Positions 26,200-35,019 are shown, numbered from the stretch's first letter. The stretch: 44,015 nt of DNA from Staphylococcus intermedius NCTC 11048 (GCF_002902385.1 NZ_PPQH01000012.1:1-44015); one strand, 5' to 3'. Notes: generated from the sequence alone by a model not told the origin. Numbers and translations: made by a program.

Positions 26200-26940
26200 T
26201 TACAAATGATATTCCGGTTCAGCCATATGATGATTGAGTGCAAAGTCTTCCATAATTTGACGACGAATGGATAATAGCGCCTCATCACTACGATTGCGTG
26301 GATGAGATTGATGCACGGTGTATTGGTTGAGTATTTGAGCCCCGTCACCAAGCAAGACAATTTCATCTGATAAATAGAGCGCTTCATCAATATCATGTGT
26401 TACGAGAACGAGTGTCGCATCCGTATGTGTGCGTAATTTGATCAGTTCATCTTGTAATTTATAACGTGTAAAGGCGTCCAGTGCACCAAGCGGTTCGTCT
26501 AACAGCACGACACGTGGTTGATGAATGAGGGCACGACAAATGGCGACACGTTGCTGCATCCCACCCGACAGCTCAGCAGGGAAATGCGTCCCTTTGCCAG
26601 CTAAGCCCACTGTAGATAAATATGTATCAATATCAGCATTGGACACACGTTTTGTTAACCCGAGCTTAATATTGTCGTTAATCGTCTTCCAAGGTAATAA
26701 GTTATGATGTTGAAATAACATTAAACAATCAGAAGAGGGGGCTGTTTTGGATGATTGATCAATCATGACCTCACCCGATGTCGGTGTTAAAAAGCCACCC
26801 ATTATATTCAGTAACGTCGATTTTCCACAACCACTCTTTCCGATAAAACTAACGATTTTTCCTGTGGGTATCGTTAAATTAAAATCTCGAATCACATGTT
26901 GTTCGCCAAAATAATGGTGCAGTGCATTCATTTCAATCAT
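26200..26940 (-). CDS. ABC transporter ATP-binding protein, SsuB/TauB/NrtD family
   Basis: The 246-residue nucleotide-binding subunit has Walker A GKSGCGKST, the Q-loop FQHHNLLPW, signature LSGGMQQRVAICRAL, Walker B VVLLDEPLGALD and the switch LVTHDIDEALYLSD. It is the first gene of the four-gene minus-strand unit ATPase, lipoprotein, permease, flavoprotein. The spacing to the next gene is 13 bases. A long hairpin ending in seven T's lies about 47 bases upstream and may act on this operon. Confidence 0.93.
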   Translation of the reverse strand: MIEMNALHHYFGEQHVIRDFNLTIPTGKIVSFIGKSGCGKSTLLNIMGGFLTPTSGEVMIDQSSKTAPSSDCLMLFQHHNLLPWKTINDNIKLGLTKRVSNADIDTYLSTVGLAGKGTHFPAELSGGMQQRVAICRALIHQPRVVLLDEPLGALDAFTRYKLQDELIKLRTHTDATLVLVTHDIDEALYLSDEIVLLGDGAQILNQYTVHQSHPRNRSDEALLSIRRQIMEDFALNHHMAEPEYHL

Positions 26941-26986
26941 TTCAACACCTCCTAAACCTTATTGAAATACTAGGGATTATAGTGGT

Positions 26987-27068
26987 AAAAAAAGAGCGAG
27001 CAGTAGGCAGTGGCAGATTTATGATATTTCAAAATCAAATTGCTGACTGACTACACAGTTCTCGCTCT
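26987..27068 (-). terminator. Long hairpin with T7 tail between the DUF4242 gene and the importer operon
   Basis: On the minus strand AGAGCGAG (27,061-27,068) pairs with CTCGCTCT (26,993-27,000), GTAGTCAGT with ACTGCCTAC (one mismatch), and a central ATTTGAT with ATCATAAAT. The structure runs directly into TTTTTTT. It would terminate the upstream gene. Its unusual 76-base length and position in the leader of the ATPase gene leave room for an attenuation role. Confidence 0.75.
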
Positions 27069-27120
27069 CAATATATCGTATGGATATGTGCGCACTTGCA
27101 TAGGTTGATAAAATGATGCG

Positions 27121-27633
27121 TTAAATTTTTTCGATACCGTCAATCGGTGTATTTACAGCTTCACGTGCACGACGTACCGCATCTTCATCTGGTGCATTAT
27201 AGAGGCATACACATTTTGTCATATCTTCGCAAACATAAGTTCTTTGGAATTGGACTTCTGGCACTTCTTCATAATGCACAGAATTTTTCTTTTTACGTTC
27301 TAAATATTGGTCCATTGTAATACCTTCAGGAATGTTCCAAGTGACTAAATAGTCGATAGAAACGTCACCTTGTTTGACTTCATCTAAATCTTTGCCGACA
27401 AGACGTACTTCTTTCACGAGGCTTACTTCGATTGATGCATCTTCTAAAAATTGTTTCACTTCTTCTTCACTATTGCCTTCCACAATGAAATAGCCGTGTG
27501 ATAAATCTTCAGTGACTTGTACTTCGATCAGTTCTGGCCCTGCTTGCTCAGAAAGGGATTGTACTTTTTCTTCTAACTCGACTGGCGTTTTTGCGAATGA
27601 TAAATCTTGAGTTTCCAATAAGAATAATGACAT
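27121..27633 (-). CDS. DUF4242-type (SCO4226-like) protein
   Basis: The start is ATG 27,633 (MSLFLLETQDLSF) with GGAGGT upstream; the longer frame to 27,666 has no ribosome site. The 170-residue protein reads as two similar alpha/beta halves. The second carries the family segment YVCEDMTKCVCLYNAPDEDAV, with the two cysteines and acidic cluster typical of DUF4242/SCO4226-like proteins, one of which binds nickel. It is a separate minus-strand transcription unit ending in the long hairpin. No enzyme activity is established for the family. Confidence 0.75.
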   Translation of the reverse strand: MSLFLLETQDLSFAKTPVELEEKVQSLSEQAGPELIEVQVTEDLSHGYFIVEGNSEEEVKQFLEDASIEVSLVKEVRLVGKDLDEVKQGDVSIDYLVTWNIPEGITMDQYLERKKKNSVHYEEVPEVQFQRTYVCEDMTKCVCLYNAPDEDAVRRAREAVNTPIDGIEKI

Positions 27634-27873
27634 ATACAGTACCTCCAAGAAATTTAATATGGACATATTACCTTAATTCCTATCAGAATACAAGGGATTA
27701 TTGGAAAATGAATCAGAATTTTTCGATAAATAAAACATAAAAGAATACAATTGAGTCGTGTTGAATAATTTAATTGATAATGAAAAATGTTATTGGTAAA
27801 ATTAGAAATTAGAATGTGCTACAGTTTTGAAACTGGATTATAATTAAAACATCATGAGTATAGGAGGGGTTTC

Positions 27874-28329
27874 ATGTATCGACGTATCGTTATTTTAGGC
27901 ATACCAGGTTCGGAGAAATCGACGTTATGCAGGAAAATTGGAAAGACGCTCAATATACCCACATATCACTTGGATCGCTATGCATGGGAAGACGGTGAAC
28001 TTGTACCAGCAGACGTGTTACAACGTCATGTCACTGAAATTGTGAATACAGACGCATGGGTGATGGATGGTACGTATGAAAAGACATTGGATGAAAGGTT
28101 AGCACGTGCAGATTTATTGATTTGGTTGAGTGACTCACGATGGCGTTGTATTTTACGCGTCATCCGTCGTTATGTGATGAGCAAAATTCGCCCTCAAGCT
28201 GGAGACAATCCAGACACCATCAGTTGGGAGTTTATACGATATATTTGGCAATATGAGCGTAATAAAACAGAAGGAATATTACACATTTATCAACCCCACG
28301 CCAACCATTGCGAACTGTGGCGAAGATGA
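27874..28329 (+). CDS. FlaR-like P-loop NTPase (DNA topology modulation protein), altered P-loop
   Basis: The 151-residue protein resembles the adenylate-kinase-like topology-modulation (FlaR) family: an N-terminal P-loop, YHLDRYAWEDGE, VMDGTYEKTLDERLARAD, IWLSDSRWRCILRVIRRY and SWEFIRYIWQYE. The P-loop reads GIPGSEKST where the family has GSGKS, so the glycine after Ser is Glu. The C-terminus (YQPHANHCELWRR) departs from the family and looks frameshifted or cut short. An AGGAGG ribosome site precedes the ATG. It is probably a decaying gene; a functional ATPase is doubtful. Confidence 0.68.
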   Translation: MYRRIVILGIPGSEKSTLCRKIGKTLNIPTYHLDRYAWEDGELVPADVLQRHVTEIVNTDAWVMDGTYEKTLDERLARADLLIWLSDSRWRCILRVIRRYVMSKIRPQAGDNPDTISWEFIRYIWQYERNKTEGILHIYQPHANHCELWRR

Positions 28330-28472
28330 AGCATAGGATGATAATAGGAAACGGGGTTCGGACATAGAAAGTTTTAAGCCTCATTCCATTCATAGACTGA
28401 TAATTTATCAATAATTTTAAAGTGGTTGAGAACATGAGGGCAACCACAAACCACAAGGAGGCAAGTATCACA

Positions 28473-28534
28473 AAAAGATTGCAAAGCCATTCTTAGCACC
28501 AGAAATAGGCGCAGTAAATGGACTGCAATCTTTT
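28473..28534. terminator. Hairpin between convergent genes
   Basis: AAAAGATTGCA (28,473-28,483) pairs with TGCAATCTTTT (28,524-28,534), with a further CCATT/AATGG stem inside. The flanking A and T runs suit termination in both directions between the FlaR-like gene and the thioredoxin-fold gene. Confidence 0.6.
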
Positions 28535-28570
28535 AAAATGATTTTGATTCAATAAAGTGTACGTTTTTAA

Positions 28571-29083
28571 TTAAGCCTTTTTATAACTTTTTTGAATGTA
28601 TTGAATGATTTTTCTTAATTCAACCATCGTTGGACGGCCGAATGGATTCGTTTGTTTTTGTTGATAAAGCAAACGATTGTCCTCAGAAATTAAGAAATAT
28701 GCTGGTTCATTGTGTGTACCATGGTCATCATAAATGGAATCGTCCGGATGACTATAAACGCCATAAGTATTCGCAAAATCACTGCTTTCATCAACAAGGA
28801 CGGGATATGGGACTTGTTTTTCCTCCACCATTTGACGAAGGTTTTCTGCTGTGTCATTTGAAGTTAAAATGATTTGAATGTTTTTCTTTTCAAAGTAACC
28901 TGCATTTTTAATTAAACTATCGAGTTCCTCCATACAAACAGGGCACCAAGAACCGCGGAAGTTAATCACAAAATACCATTGTTCTGGATGTGCTTGTTGG
29001 AATTGGTGAAAATCGAATGCTGTACCATCTGTTGCGTTTAGGCTAAAGTTGGGCATTTGATCGCCTAATGTAAATTCTGCCAT
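28571..29083 (-). CDS. Thioredoxin-fold (AhpC/TSA-Redoxin) protein
   Basis: The 170-residue cytosolic protein opens like a peroxiredoxin (GDQMPNFSLNATDG) and has NFRGSWCPVCMEEL, with Cys47 and Cys50. The CxxC arrangement is that of TlpA/ResA-like redoxins as well as some peroxiredoxins. No signal peptide is seen. A GGAGAG ribosome site precedes the ATG. It is a single-gene minus-strand unit facing away from the rbs operon. It probably reduces peroxides or disulfides; the electron donor cannot be inferred. Confidence 0.85.
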   Translation of the reverse strand: MAEFTLGDQMPNFSLNATDGTAFDFHQFQQAHPEQWYFVINFRGSWCPVCMEELDSLIKNAGYFEKKNIQIILTSNDTAENLRQMVEEKQVPYPVLVDESSDFANTYGVYSHPDDSIYDDHGTHNEPAYFLISEDNRLLYQQKQTNPFGRPTMVELRKIIQYIQKSYKKA

Positions 29084-29290
29084 TGTCTTTCTCTCCTTTT
29101 TATTTCTGTCATATTGATTGACTGTTAAGCTGTTTTTGTTAATTCCAATATAGCATTGTTGTGATAAAGCGCGAAGTAGAGTGCTTGTGCTATCGAAAAA
29201 AATAGCGTGATTTTTGTACGGAAATTGTCTTTTGGACTACCGGTAGTGTGCGGGAAGTCTTAGGGCTGACAAAGAAAAAAACACTTTATA

Positions 29291-29319
29291 TTGCACGTTT
29301 ATGAAACTCGTGGTAATTT
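29291..29319 (+). promoter_or_regulatory. Promoter of the rbs operon
   Basis: The -35 box is TTGCAC (29,291-29,296), the spacer 17 bases and the -10 box TAATTT (29,314-29,319). The predicted start near 29,326 falls inside the operator that follows. Confidence 0.65.
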
Positions 29320-29322
29320 ATA

Positions 29323-29336
29323 TGTAAACGTTTCCA
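29323..29336. promoter_or_regulatory. RbsR or CcpA operator at the rbs start site
   Basis: TGTAAACGTTTCCA is a LacI-family palindrome centred on CG. It matches the cre consensus except for one W position. Autoregulation by RbsR, encoded 17 bases downstream, or CcpA repression would both fit. Confidence 0.6.
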
Positions 29337-29352
29337 CAATTGGAGGTGTGTG

Positions 29353-30321
29353 ATGGCGACCATTAAAGAAGTGGCAGCTTTGGCGGGTGTCTCGGTAGCG
29401 ACTGTGTCTCGAGCAATGAATCAAAGTGGCTATGTTAAAGCAGAGACAAAAGCAAAAATTGACGCAGCGATTCAACAATTAGACTATGCGCCGAATGAGG
29501 TGGCACGTACTTTAAATATGAAACAGTCTAAAGTGCTCGGTCTTCTGTTACCGGATATGAGCAACCCATTCTTTACACAAGTGGCACGTGGTGTAGAAGA
29601 TACAGCAATGGCACACGGTTATCACATTATGATTGGCAATGGGGCGATGGATGAGCATAAAGAATTGGATTATTTAGCGACTTTTAAAGCGAATCATTGC
29701 AGTGGTATTATCGCATCCCAACTGTCGACAGCACATGCCTTTGAACAGCTTCAACATGACGAGCGACCCCATGTGCTCATTGACAGGGTAACGGCAGATG
29801 ACTATTGTGTGGAAGCGGATCATCGACAAGGTGGGCGTTTACAAGCTGAAGCGGTACTCCGTGGTGAAGGACAGTGTGTGTTGATTGTGTATCAAGATCA
29901 AAGTTATCAATCTTTTCGACAGCGGTTTGAAACCGCACGTGAAGTATTACAAAAAGCAGGTTGTACCGTGCTTGAATTGTCAGATTTAGCGATGACAAAG
30001 GCACAATTTTTAACTTTAATACATGACCATCGTATTGATAGTGTCATTTGTAGTCATGATGTGGCAGCATTTCGTGTATTAAAGTGGTTATATCATGACG
30101 GACAGCGTGTACCCGAAGATGTGCAAGTTGTCGGCTATGATGATATGCCACTCGCGGAATGGTTTGTACCTGGATTAACGACTGTGCGACAACCAGCGTA
30201 TACGTTAGGGGAACGCGCAACGCAAAAATTAATCGCCCAAATTGAAGGTCGAAGTAATATAGAGCGTAAAACATTGTTAGATGTCACATTAATAGAAAGA
30301 GAAACGACAAGGAGGAAGTAA
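29353..30321 (+). CDS. rbsR: Ribose operon repressor RbsR (LacI family)
   Basis: The 322-residue regulator has a LacI-type helix-turn-helix at the N-terminus (TIKEVAALAGVSVATVSRAM), the hinge YAPNEVARTLNMKQS, and a periplasmic-binding-like effector domain (LLLPDMSNPFFTQVARGVED, then VVGYDDMPLAEWFVPGLTTV). I use ATG 29,353, after GGAGG, rather than the adjoining GTG. It is the first gene of the six-gene rbs unit and lies just behind the operator, so it probably represses its own operon in the absence of ribose or ribose phosphate. Confidence 0.92.
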   Translation: MATIKEVAALAGVSVATVSRAMNQSGYVKAETKAKIDAAIQQLDYAPNEVARTLNMKQSKVLGLLLPDMSNPFFTQVARGVEDTAMAHGYHIMIGNGAMDEHKELDYLATFKANHCSGIIASQLSTAHAFEQLQHDERPHVLIDRVTADDYCVEADHRQGGRLQAEAVLRGEGQCVLIVYQDQSYQSFRQRFETAREVLQKAGCTVLELSDLAMTKAQFLTLIHDHRIDSVICSHDVAAFRVLKWLYHDGQRVPEDVQVVGYDDMPLAEWFVPGLTTVRQPAYTLGERATQKLIAQIEGRSNIERKTLLDVTLIERETTRRK

Positions 30322-30323
30322 AA

Positions 30324-31208
30324 ATGCGTCAAATTTACGTGATTGGAAGTATGTCTATGGATTTAGTTGTATCTTCCCAAGTAGTACCTGAACAAGGTGA
30401 GACGGTGTTAGGTGACGACTTCTTTACAACACCTGGAGGCAAAGGGGCGAATCAAGCCGTTGCAGCCGCGCGTCTCGGTGAACATGTCCATATGATTGGC
30501 TGTGTCGGTGAAGATACATTTGGCAAGCAAATTCAACAAAACTTTAAAGACAACGCAGTCCAAGTGGATGGCATTCAAGTGATTGAAGGCGAACCATCTG
30601 GAACAGCACATATTACATTATCGCAACAAGATAACCGCATTATCGTGGTGCCGTCAGCGAATGGTTATGTGACACCTGAACGAATTCAACCTTATTTAGA
30701 ACGTATGAAAGCAGGAGATATTGTGTTGATTCAACAAGAAATTCCTGCAGAAACGGTGACACACGTGATTGATTACTGTGCACAACATGATATTGTGTCG
30801 ATTTTAAACCCAGCACCATACCGTGAAGTGCCGGCATCAGTCATTGCACAGGCGAATTATATTACACCAAATGAAACGGAAAGTGCGCATCTTTTTGAAG
30901 GGAAAGACATTGACGAAGCTGCGGCACAATATCCAAACAAACTCATTGTGACACTCGGTTCAGAAGGTGCGATGTATCATAATGGTTCAGAAATCGTCAA
31001 AGTCCCAAGCTTTAAAAGAGAAGTTAAAGATACAACAGGTGCAGGTGATACCTTTAACGGTGCATTAGCAGTTGGATTGCAAAAAGATTATCCATTAACG
31101 AAAGCAATTGAATTTGCAAACTTAGCAGCAAGTCATTCAGTCACAGGTATGGGTGCACAAGGTGGCATGCCGTACTTGGCAGATTTGGAAGGTGAGTTTG
31201 ATGTATAG
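30324..31208 (+). CDS. rbsK: Ribokinase RbsK
   Basis: RbsK phosphorylates ribose to ribose 5-phosphate using ATP. The 294-residue PfkB-family protein has the sugar-binding GGKGANQAVAAARLG near residues 38-52 and the C-terminal DTTGAGDTFNGALAVGL with the catalytic Asp in GAGD. NPAPYREVP and NETE, typical of ribokinases, are present. It begins 2 bases after rbsR, with AGGAGG reaching into the rbsR stop, and overlaps rbsD by 8 bases. Confidence 0.95.
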   Translation: MRQIYVIGSMSMDLVVSSQVVPEQGETVLGDDFFTTPGGKGANQAVAAARLGEHVHMIGCVGEDTFGKQIQQNFKDNAVQVDGIQVIEGEPSGTAHITLSQQDNRIIVVPSANGYVTPERIQPYLERMKAGDIVLIQQEIPAETVTHVIDYCAQHDIVSILNPAPYREVPASVIAQANYITPNETESAHLFEGKDIDEAAAQYPNKLIVTLGSEGAMYHNGSEIVKVPSFKREVKDTTGAGDTFNGALAVGLQKDYPLTKAIEFANLAASHSVTGMGAQGGMPYLADLEGEFDV

Positions 31209-31590
31209 ATACGGAACATTAAATAGCGAAATTTCAAAAGTATTAAGCACGTTAGGTCATACAGATGAAATTGTTATTGCGGATTGTGGTCTCCCAATTC
31301 CAGACGGGGTCAAACGCATTGATTTAGCATTGAAACAAGGCACGCCGTCATTTAAAGAAGTGTATGAAGAACTCATGCACCATATGGTTGTGGAACAAGT
31401 CGTTGTCGCTCAAGAAATGACAGAGCAAAATGGAACGTTGTATCAAATGATTAACAAAGATTTTCCAACGCTTGAAATGGTCTCGCATGAAGATTTTAAA
31501 AAGCAAACACGTCATGCAAAAGCGATTATTCGAACAGGTGAAGCGACACCATATGCGAATATTATCTTAAAAAGTGGTGTGATTTTCTAA
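31201..31590 (+). CDS. rbsD: D-ribose pyranase RbsD
   Basis: RbsD interconverts the pyranose and furanose forms of ribose so that RbsK can use it. The protein opens MYRYGTLNSEISKVLSTLGH and contains IVIADCGLPIPDGVKRIDLA with the active-site His and Asp of the family; it ends GEATPYANIILKSGVIF. The start at ATG 31,201 has GGAAGGTGAG upstream. A longer frame from 31,153 lies inside rbsK and is not credible. The product is 129 aa. Confidence 0.95.
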   Translation: MYRYGTLNSEISKVLSTLGHTDEIVIADCGLPIPDGVKRIDLALKQGTPSFKEVYEELMHHMVVEQVVVAQEMTEQNGTLYQMINKDFPTLEMVSHEDFKKQTRHAKAIIRTGEATPYANIILKSGVIF

Positions 31591-31602
31591 GGGGTGACAA
31601 GA

Positions 31603-33099
31603 ATGATTCAAATGACGAATATTCATAAATCATTTGGCACAAACAAAGTATTACAAGGGGTAGATTTTACATTAAAAGAAGGCACAGTTCATGCACTCAT
31701 GGGTGAAAACGGTGCTGGCAAATCGACATTAATGAAAGTGTTAGTCGGCATTCATCAAAAAGATCAAGGTACATTAACGTACTTTGATCAGCCGATTGCG
31801 TATGATAATCCAAAGCAAGCTGAAGCTGAAGGGATTACCTTCATTCACCAAGAACTCAATATTTGGCCGGAATTGACGGTGCTTGAAAATTTATTTGTCG
31901 GTAAAGAAAAACACAATGCTTTAGGTTTCTTAGATCAAAAAGCGATGCGTGCGCAAGCGCAACATATTTTTGATACGTTAGATTTTCATATTCCGTTTAA
32001 TAAATTAGGGAAGCATTGCTCTATTGGTGAGCAACAGATGATAGAAATTGCTAAGGCACTCATGACAGATGCCAAAATGATTATTATGGATGAACCAACT
32101 GCCACATTAACGGATACTGAAATTCAAGCATTGTTTAAATTGATGCGCCGTTTAAAATCACAAGGTGTTGCATTTGTATATATTTCACATCGAATGGCTG
32201 AAATTTTTGAAATATCGGATGAAATTACAGTGATGCGAGATGGTAAAACAGTGCTGTATCGTTCAACGGCCGAGACTGCTTATCCAGAAATTGTGAGCGC
32301 AATGGTTGGACGAGATATTGAGGAACAGTATCCGACACGGAATTATGTAGAACAACCACCCGTGTTAGAGGTAGAAGATTTAAACCATCAAGACTATCAC
32401 ATTGAACATGCAGCATTTCATTTGAATGAAGGTGAAATTTTAGGTGTGAGTGGTTTGATGGGCGCTGGACGTACCGAAATGATGCGGAGTTTATTTGGCA
32501 TAGACAAAAATGAAAACGCTATCAAAATTAGAGGTAAGGCGGTTAAAATCAGTTCACCTCAAGATGCGATGGCACATGGACTCGCTATGATTACCGAACG
32601 TCGTAAAGATGAAGGACTCATATTAGATTTTTCGATACGTGACAATATGGTTTTACCATCACTCAAAAGTTTTGCGAAATATGGCTTTGTAGATACGAAG
32701 AGCACGAAAGCTTTTGTCAAAACGATGCAAGACCGTTTAAACATTAAAGGCTATGATGAACGACCTGTTGCTGCATTGTCAGGTGGAAATCAACAAAAAG
32801 TCGTTTTAGCGAAATGGATTGGCACTGGCCCGAATATCATTATTTTTGATGAACCGACACGAGGCATTGATGTCGGTGCCAAACGTGAAATTTATCAACT
32901 CATGAATGAACTGACTGAACGGGGAGTGTCGATTATTATGATTTCTTCAGAATTACCAGAAGTGATTGGCATGAGTGATCGCGTAATGGTGGTTCATGAA
33001 GGTAAAGTCGCAGGTCATTTAAAAGGCGATGCTATTACAGAAGAAAACATTATGACATTAGCAACAGGGGGGACTTTAAATGAAACAGTTAACGGCTAA
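31603..33099 (+). CDS. rbsA: Ribose ABC transporter ATP-binding protein RbsA
   Basis: RbsA is the duplicated ATPase of a carbohydrate (CUT2) importer, 498 aa. The first half has GENGAGKST, SIGEQQMIEIAKAL and MIIMDEPTATL. The second has the degenerate Walker A GLMGAGRTE, LSGGNQQKVVLAKW and IIIFDEPTRGIDVGA. This two-domain plan with a weak second P-loop is usual for RbsA/MglA. The start is ATG 31,603 after AAGGGGTG. An earlier in-frame GTG lies within that ribosome site. It overlaps rbsC by 20 bases. Confidence 0.94.
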   Translation: MIQMTNIHKSFGTNKVLQGVDFTLKEGTVHALMGENGAGKSTLMKVLVGIHQKDQGTLTYFDQPIAYDNPKQAEAEGITFIHQELNIWPELTVLENLFVGKEKHNALGFLDQKAMRAQAQHIFDTLDFHIPFNKLGKHCSIGEQQMIEIAKALMTDAKMIIMDEPTATLTDTEIQALFKLMRRLKSQGVAFVYISHRMAEIFEISDEITVMRDGKTVLYRSTAETAYPEIVSAMVGRDIEEQYPTRNYVEQPPVLEVEDLNHQDYHIEHAAFHLNEGEILGVSGLMGAGRTEMMRSLFGIDKNENAIKIRGKAVKISSPQDAMAHGLAMITERRKDEGLILDFSIRDNMVLPSLKSFAKYGFVDTKSTKAFVKTMQDRLNIKGYDERPVAALSGGNQQKVVLAKWIGTGPNIIIFDEPTRGIDVGAKREIYQLMNELTERGVSIIMISSELPEVIGMSDRVMVVHEGKVAGHLKGDAITEENIMTLATGGTLNETVNG

Positions 33100-34018
33100 A
33101 GCACCGTTTTTCGAAAAAATATTACCATTTGTCGGTTTGATTTTACTTGTTGTCATTATTAGCATACTGAATACCGCGTTTTTAGACTTATCCAATTTAC
33201 TTAATTTATTACGTCAAGTCTCTATTAACGGACTCATTGCTTTTGGGATGACATTCGTGATTTTAACAGGTGGTATCGATTTATCAGTAGGGTCGATTTT
33301 AGCGTTATCATCAGCTTTTATTGCATTGATGATTACGAGCGGTCTTGATCCGATTATCGCTATAATTATCGGAGTATTGATTGGTTTTATTTTGGGTGTG
33401 GTCAATGGTTTATTCGTCACAAAAGGTAAAATGGCACCCTTTATTGCAACATTAGCAACGATGACAATCTTTCGTGGCTTAACGCTTGTTGTGACGGACG
33501 GAAATCCGATTACCAACTTAGGTGACAACTATCTTTTTCAACTGTTTGGTAAAGGGTATTTCTTCGGTGTGCCAGTACCAGCAGTCACAATGACCATCGT
33601 ATTTATTATCTTATTTATCATTTTGCACCGTACAACGCTTGGACGTCACACGTATGCGATTGGTGGTAACGAAACGGCAGCCCTGATTTCAGGAATTAAA
33701 GTTGACCGTATTAAAATCTTAATCTACGGCATTTCTGGTTTAATGTCAGCATTAGCCGGTGCTATTCTCACATCGCGCTTGAATTCAGCACAGCCGACAG
33801 CAGGGACAGCTTATGAACTGGATGCAATCGCTGCAGTTGTGTTAGGTGGGACATCATTAACAGGTGGTAAAGGGCGCATCGTCGGTACATTAATCGGTGT
33901 CCTCATTATTGGTGTGTTAAACAACGGTTTGAACTTATTAGGTGTATCGTCATTCTATCAACAAGTGGTCAAAGGGATTGTGATTCTCATTGCAGTATTA
34001 ATTGATAGAAAAAAATAA
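33080..34018 (+). CDS. rbsC: Ribose ABC transporter permease RbsC
   Basis: RbsC is the membrane channel of the ribose importer: 312 aa, about ten hydrophobic segments. The CUT2 permease features GMTFVILTGGIDLSVGSILA near the N-terminal third and GGTSLTGGKGRIVGTLIG near the C-terminus are present. GGGGGG stands ahead of the ATG, which lies within the end of rbsA. rbsB follows after 15 bases. Confidence 0.94.
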   Translation: MKQLTAKAPFFEKILPFVGLILLVVIISILNTAFLDLSNLLNLLRQVSINGLIAFGMTFVILTGGIDLSVGSILALSSAFIALMITSGLDPIIAIIIGVLIGFILGVVNGLFVTKGKMAPFIATLATMTIFRGLTLVVTDGNPITNLGDNYLFQLFGKGYFFGVPVPAVTMTIVFIILFIILHRTTLGRHTYAIGGNETAALISGIKVDRIKILIYGISGLMSALAGAILTSRLNSAQPTAGTAYELDAIAAVVLGGTSLTGGKGRIVGTLIGVLIIGVLNNGLNLLGVSSFYQQVVKGIVILIAVLIDRKK

Positions 34019-34033
34019 GCGAAAGAGGCAAAA

Positions 34034-34948
34034 ATGATGAAAAGACTAGCAATAATTTTACTTACTGTCGTCGTATTTTTAGCAGCATGTTCATTGGAGT
34101 CTCCGGTGAAAAAGGATCAATCTGGTAAAACGAACAAGAAAAAATCGGATATTACAATTGGTGTCAGCATTTCAACTTTGAATAATCCATTCTTCGTGTC
34201 GATTAAAAATGGTATTGAAAAAGAAGCGAAGAAAAATGGTATGAAAGTGAAAGTTGTGGATGCGCGTGACGATTCAGCCAAACAAACGAATGACATTGAA
34301 GACTTAGTCCAACAACAAGTGGATTATTTAATCGTCAACCCAACAGACTCAAGTGCCATCTCAAGTGCAGTGGAATCAGCGAACCATGAAGGCATTCCAG
34401 TCATCACATTAGACCGTTCTGTCGATAAAGGAAAAGTGGCGACATTTATTGCGTCTGATAACGTAGAAGGCGGTAAAATGGGGGCTAACTTTATCATCGA
34501 TCAACTTGGTGAAAATGCTAAAGTTGCGGAATTAGAGGGCGTACCTGGCGCAAGTGCAACACGTGAGCGAGGTAAAGGATTCCATGAAGTAGCAGATCAA
34601 AAATTAGAAGTCGTATCTAAACAAAGTGCGAAATTTGATCGAGCTGAAGGTTTGAACGTTGCGCAAAACATGATTCAAGCACATCCAGACATTCAGGCGA
34701 TTTTTGCACATAACGATGAAATGGCGTTGGGTGCGATTGAAGCGATTGGAGATAAAGATATTATCGTCGTTGGTTTTGACGGTAATGAAGATGCGATGAA
34801 GTCCATTCAAAATAAACAGTTGAATGCGACAGTCGCGCAACAACCTGATGTGATGGGACAAAAAGCTGTAACATCGATACTTCAATTAATGGACGGTAAA
34901 AAAGTCGATGCATCGATTAAAATCCCATTGAAATTAGTCACTCAGTAA
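34034..34948 (+). CDS. rbsB: Ribose-binding lipoprotein RbsB
   Basis: RbsB captures ribose outside the membrane and delivers it to RbsC. The 304-residue precursor has a signal peptide ending in the lipobox FLAAC with Cys19. The mature protein opens with the sugar-binding pattern ITIGVSISTLNNPFFVSIKNG, followed by DYLIVNPTDSSAI, PVITLDRSVDKG, ATRERGKGFHE and IFAHNDEMALGAIEA, all typical of Peripla_BP_4 ribose binders. AAAGAGG precedes the ATG. It is the last gene of the operon. Confidence 0.93.
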   Translation: MMKRLAIILLTVVVFLAACSLESPVKKDQSGKTNKKKSDITIGVSISTLNNPFFVSIKNGIEKEAKKNGMKVKVVDARDDSAKQTNDIEDLVQQQVDYLIVNPTDSSAISSAVESANHEGIPVITLDRSVDKGKVATFIASDNVEGGKMGANFIIDQLGENAKVAELEGVPGASATRERGKGFHEVADQKLEVVSKQSAKFDRAEGLNVAQNMIQAHPDIQAIFAHNDEMALGAIEAIGDKDIIVVGFDGNEDAMKSIQNKQLNATVAQQPDVMGQKAVTSILQLMDGKKVDASIKIPLKLVTQ

Positions 34949-35019
34949 AAAGTAGAACAGAGAGAAAATATTGAATACATCATGAAAAATCAGTAGTCAA
35001 ACAACATAATAATCGAAAG

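Noticed and set aside
26987..27120. S-box or T-box riboswitch upstream of the importer
   Set aside because: Neither the T-box AGGGTGG core nor an S-box core is present.
28232..28471. 79-residue minus-strand frame with a hydrophobic start
   Set aside because: It overlaps the 3' end of the FlaR-like gene and has no convincing ribosome site; the hydrophobic stretch is probably chance in AT-rich DNA.
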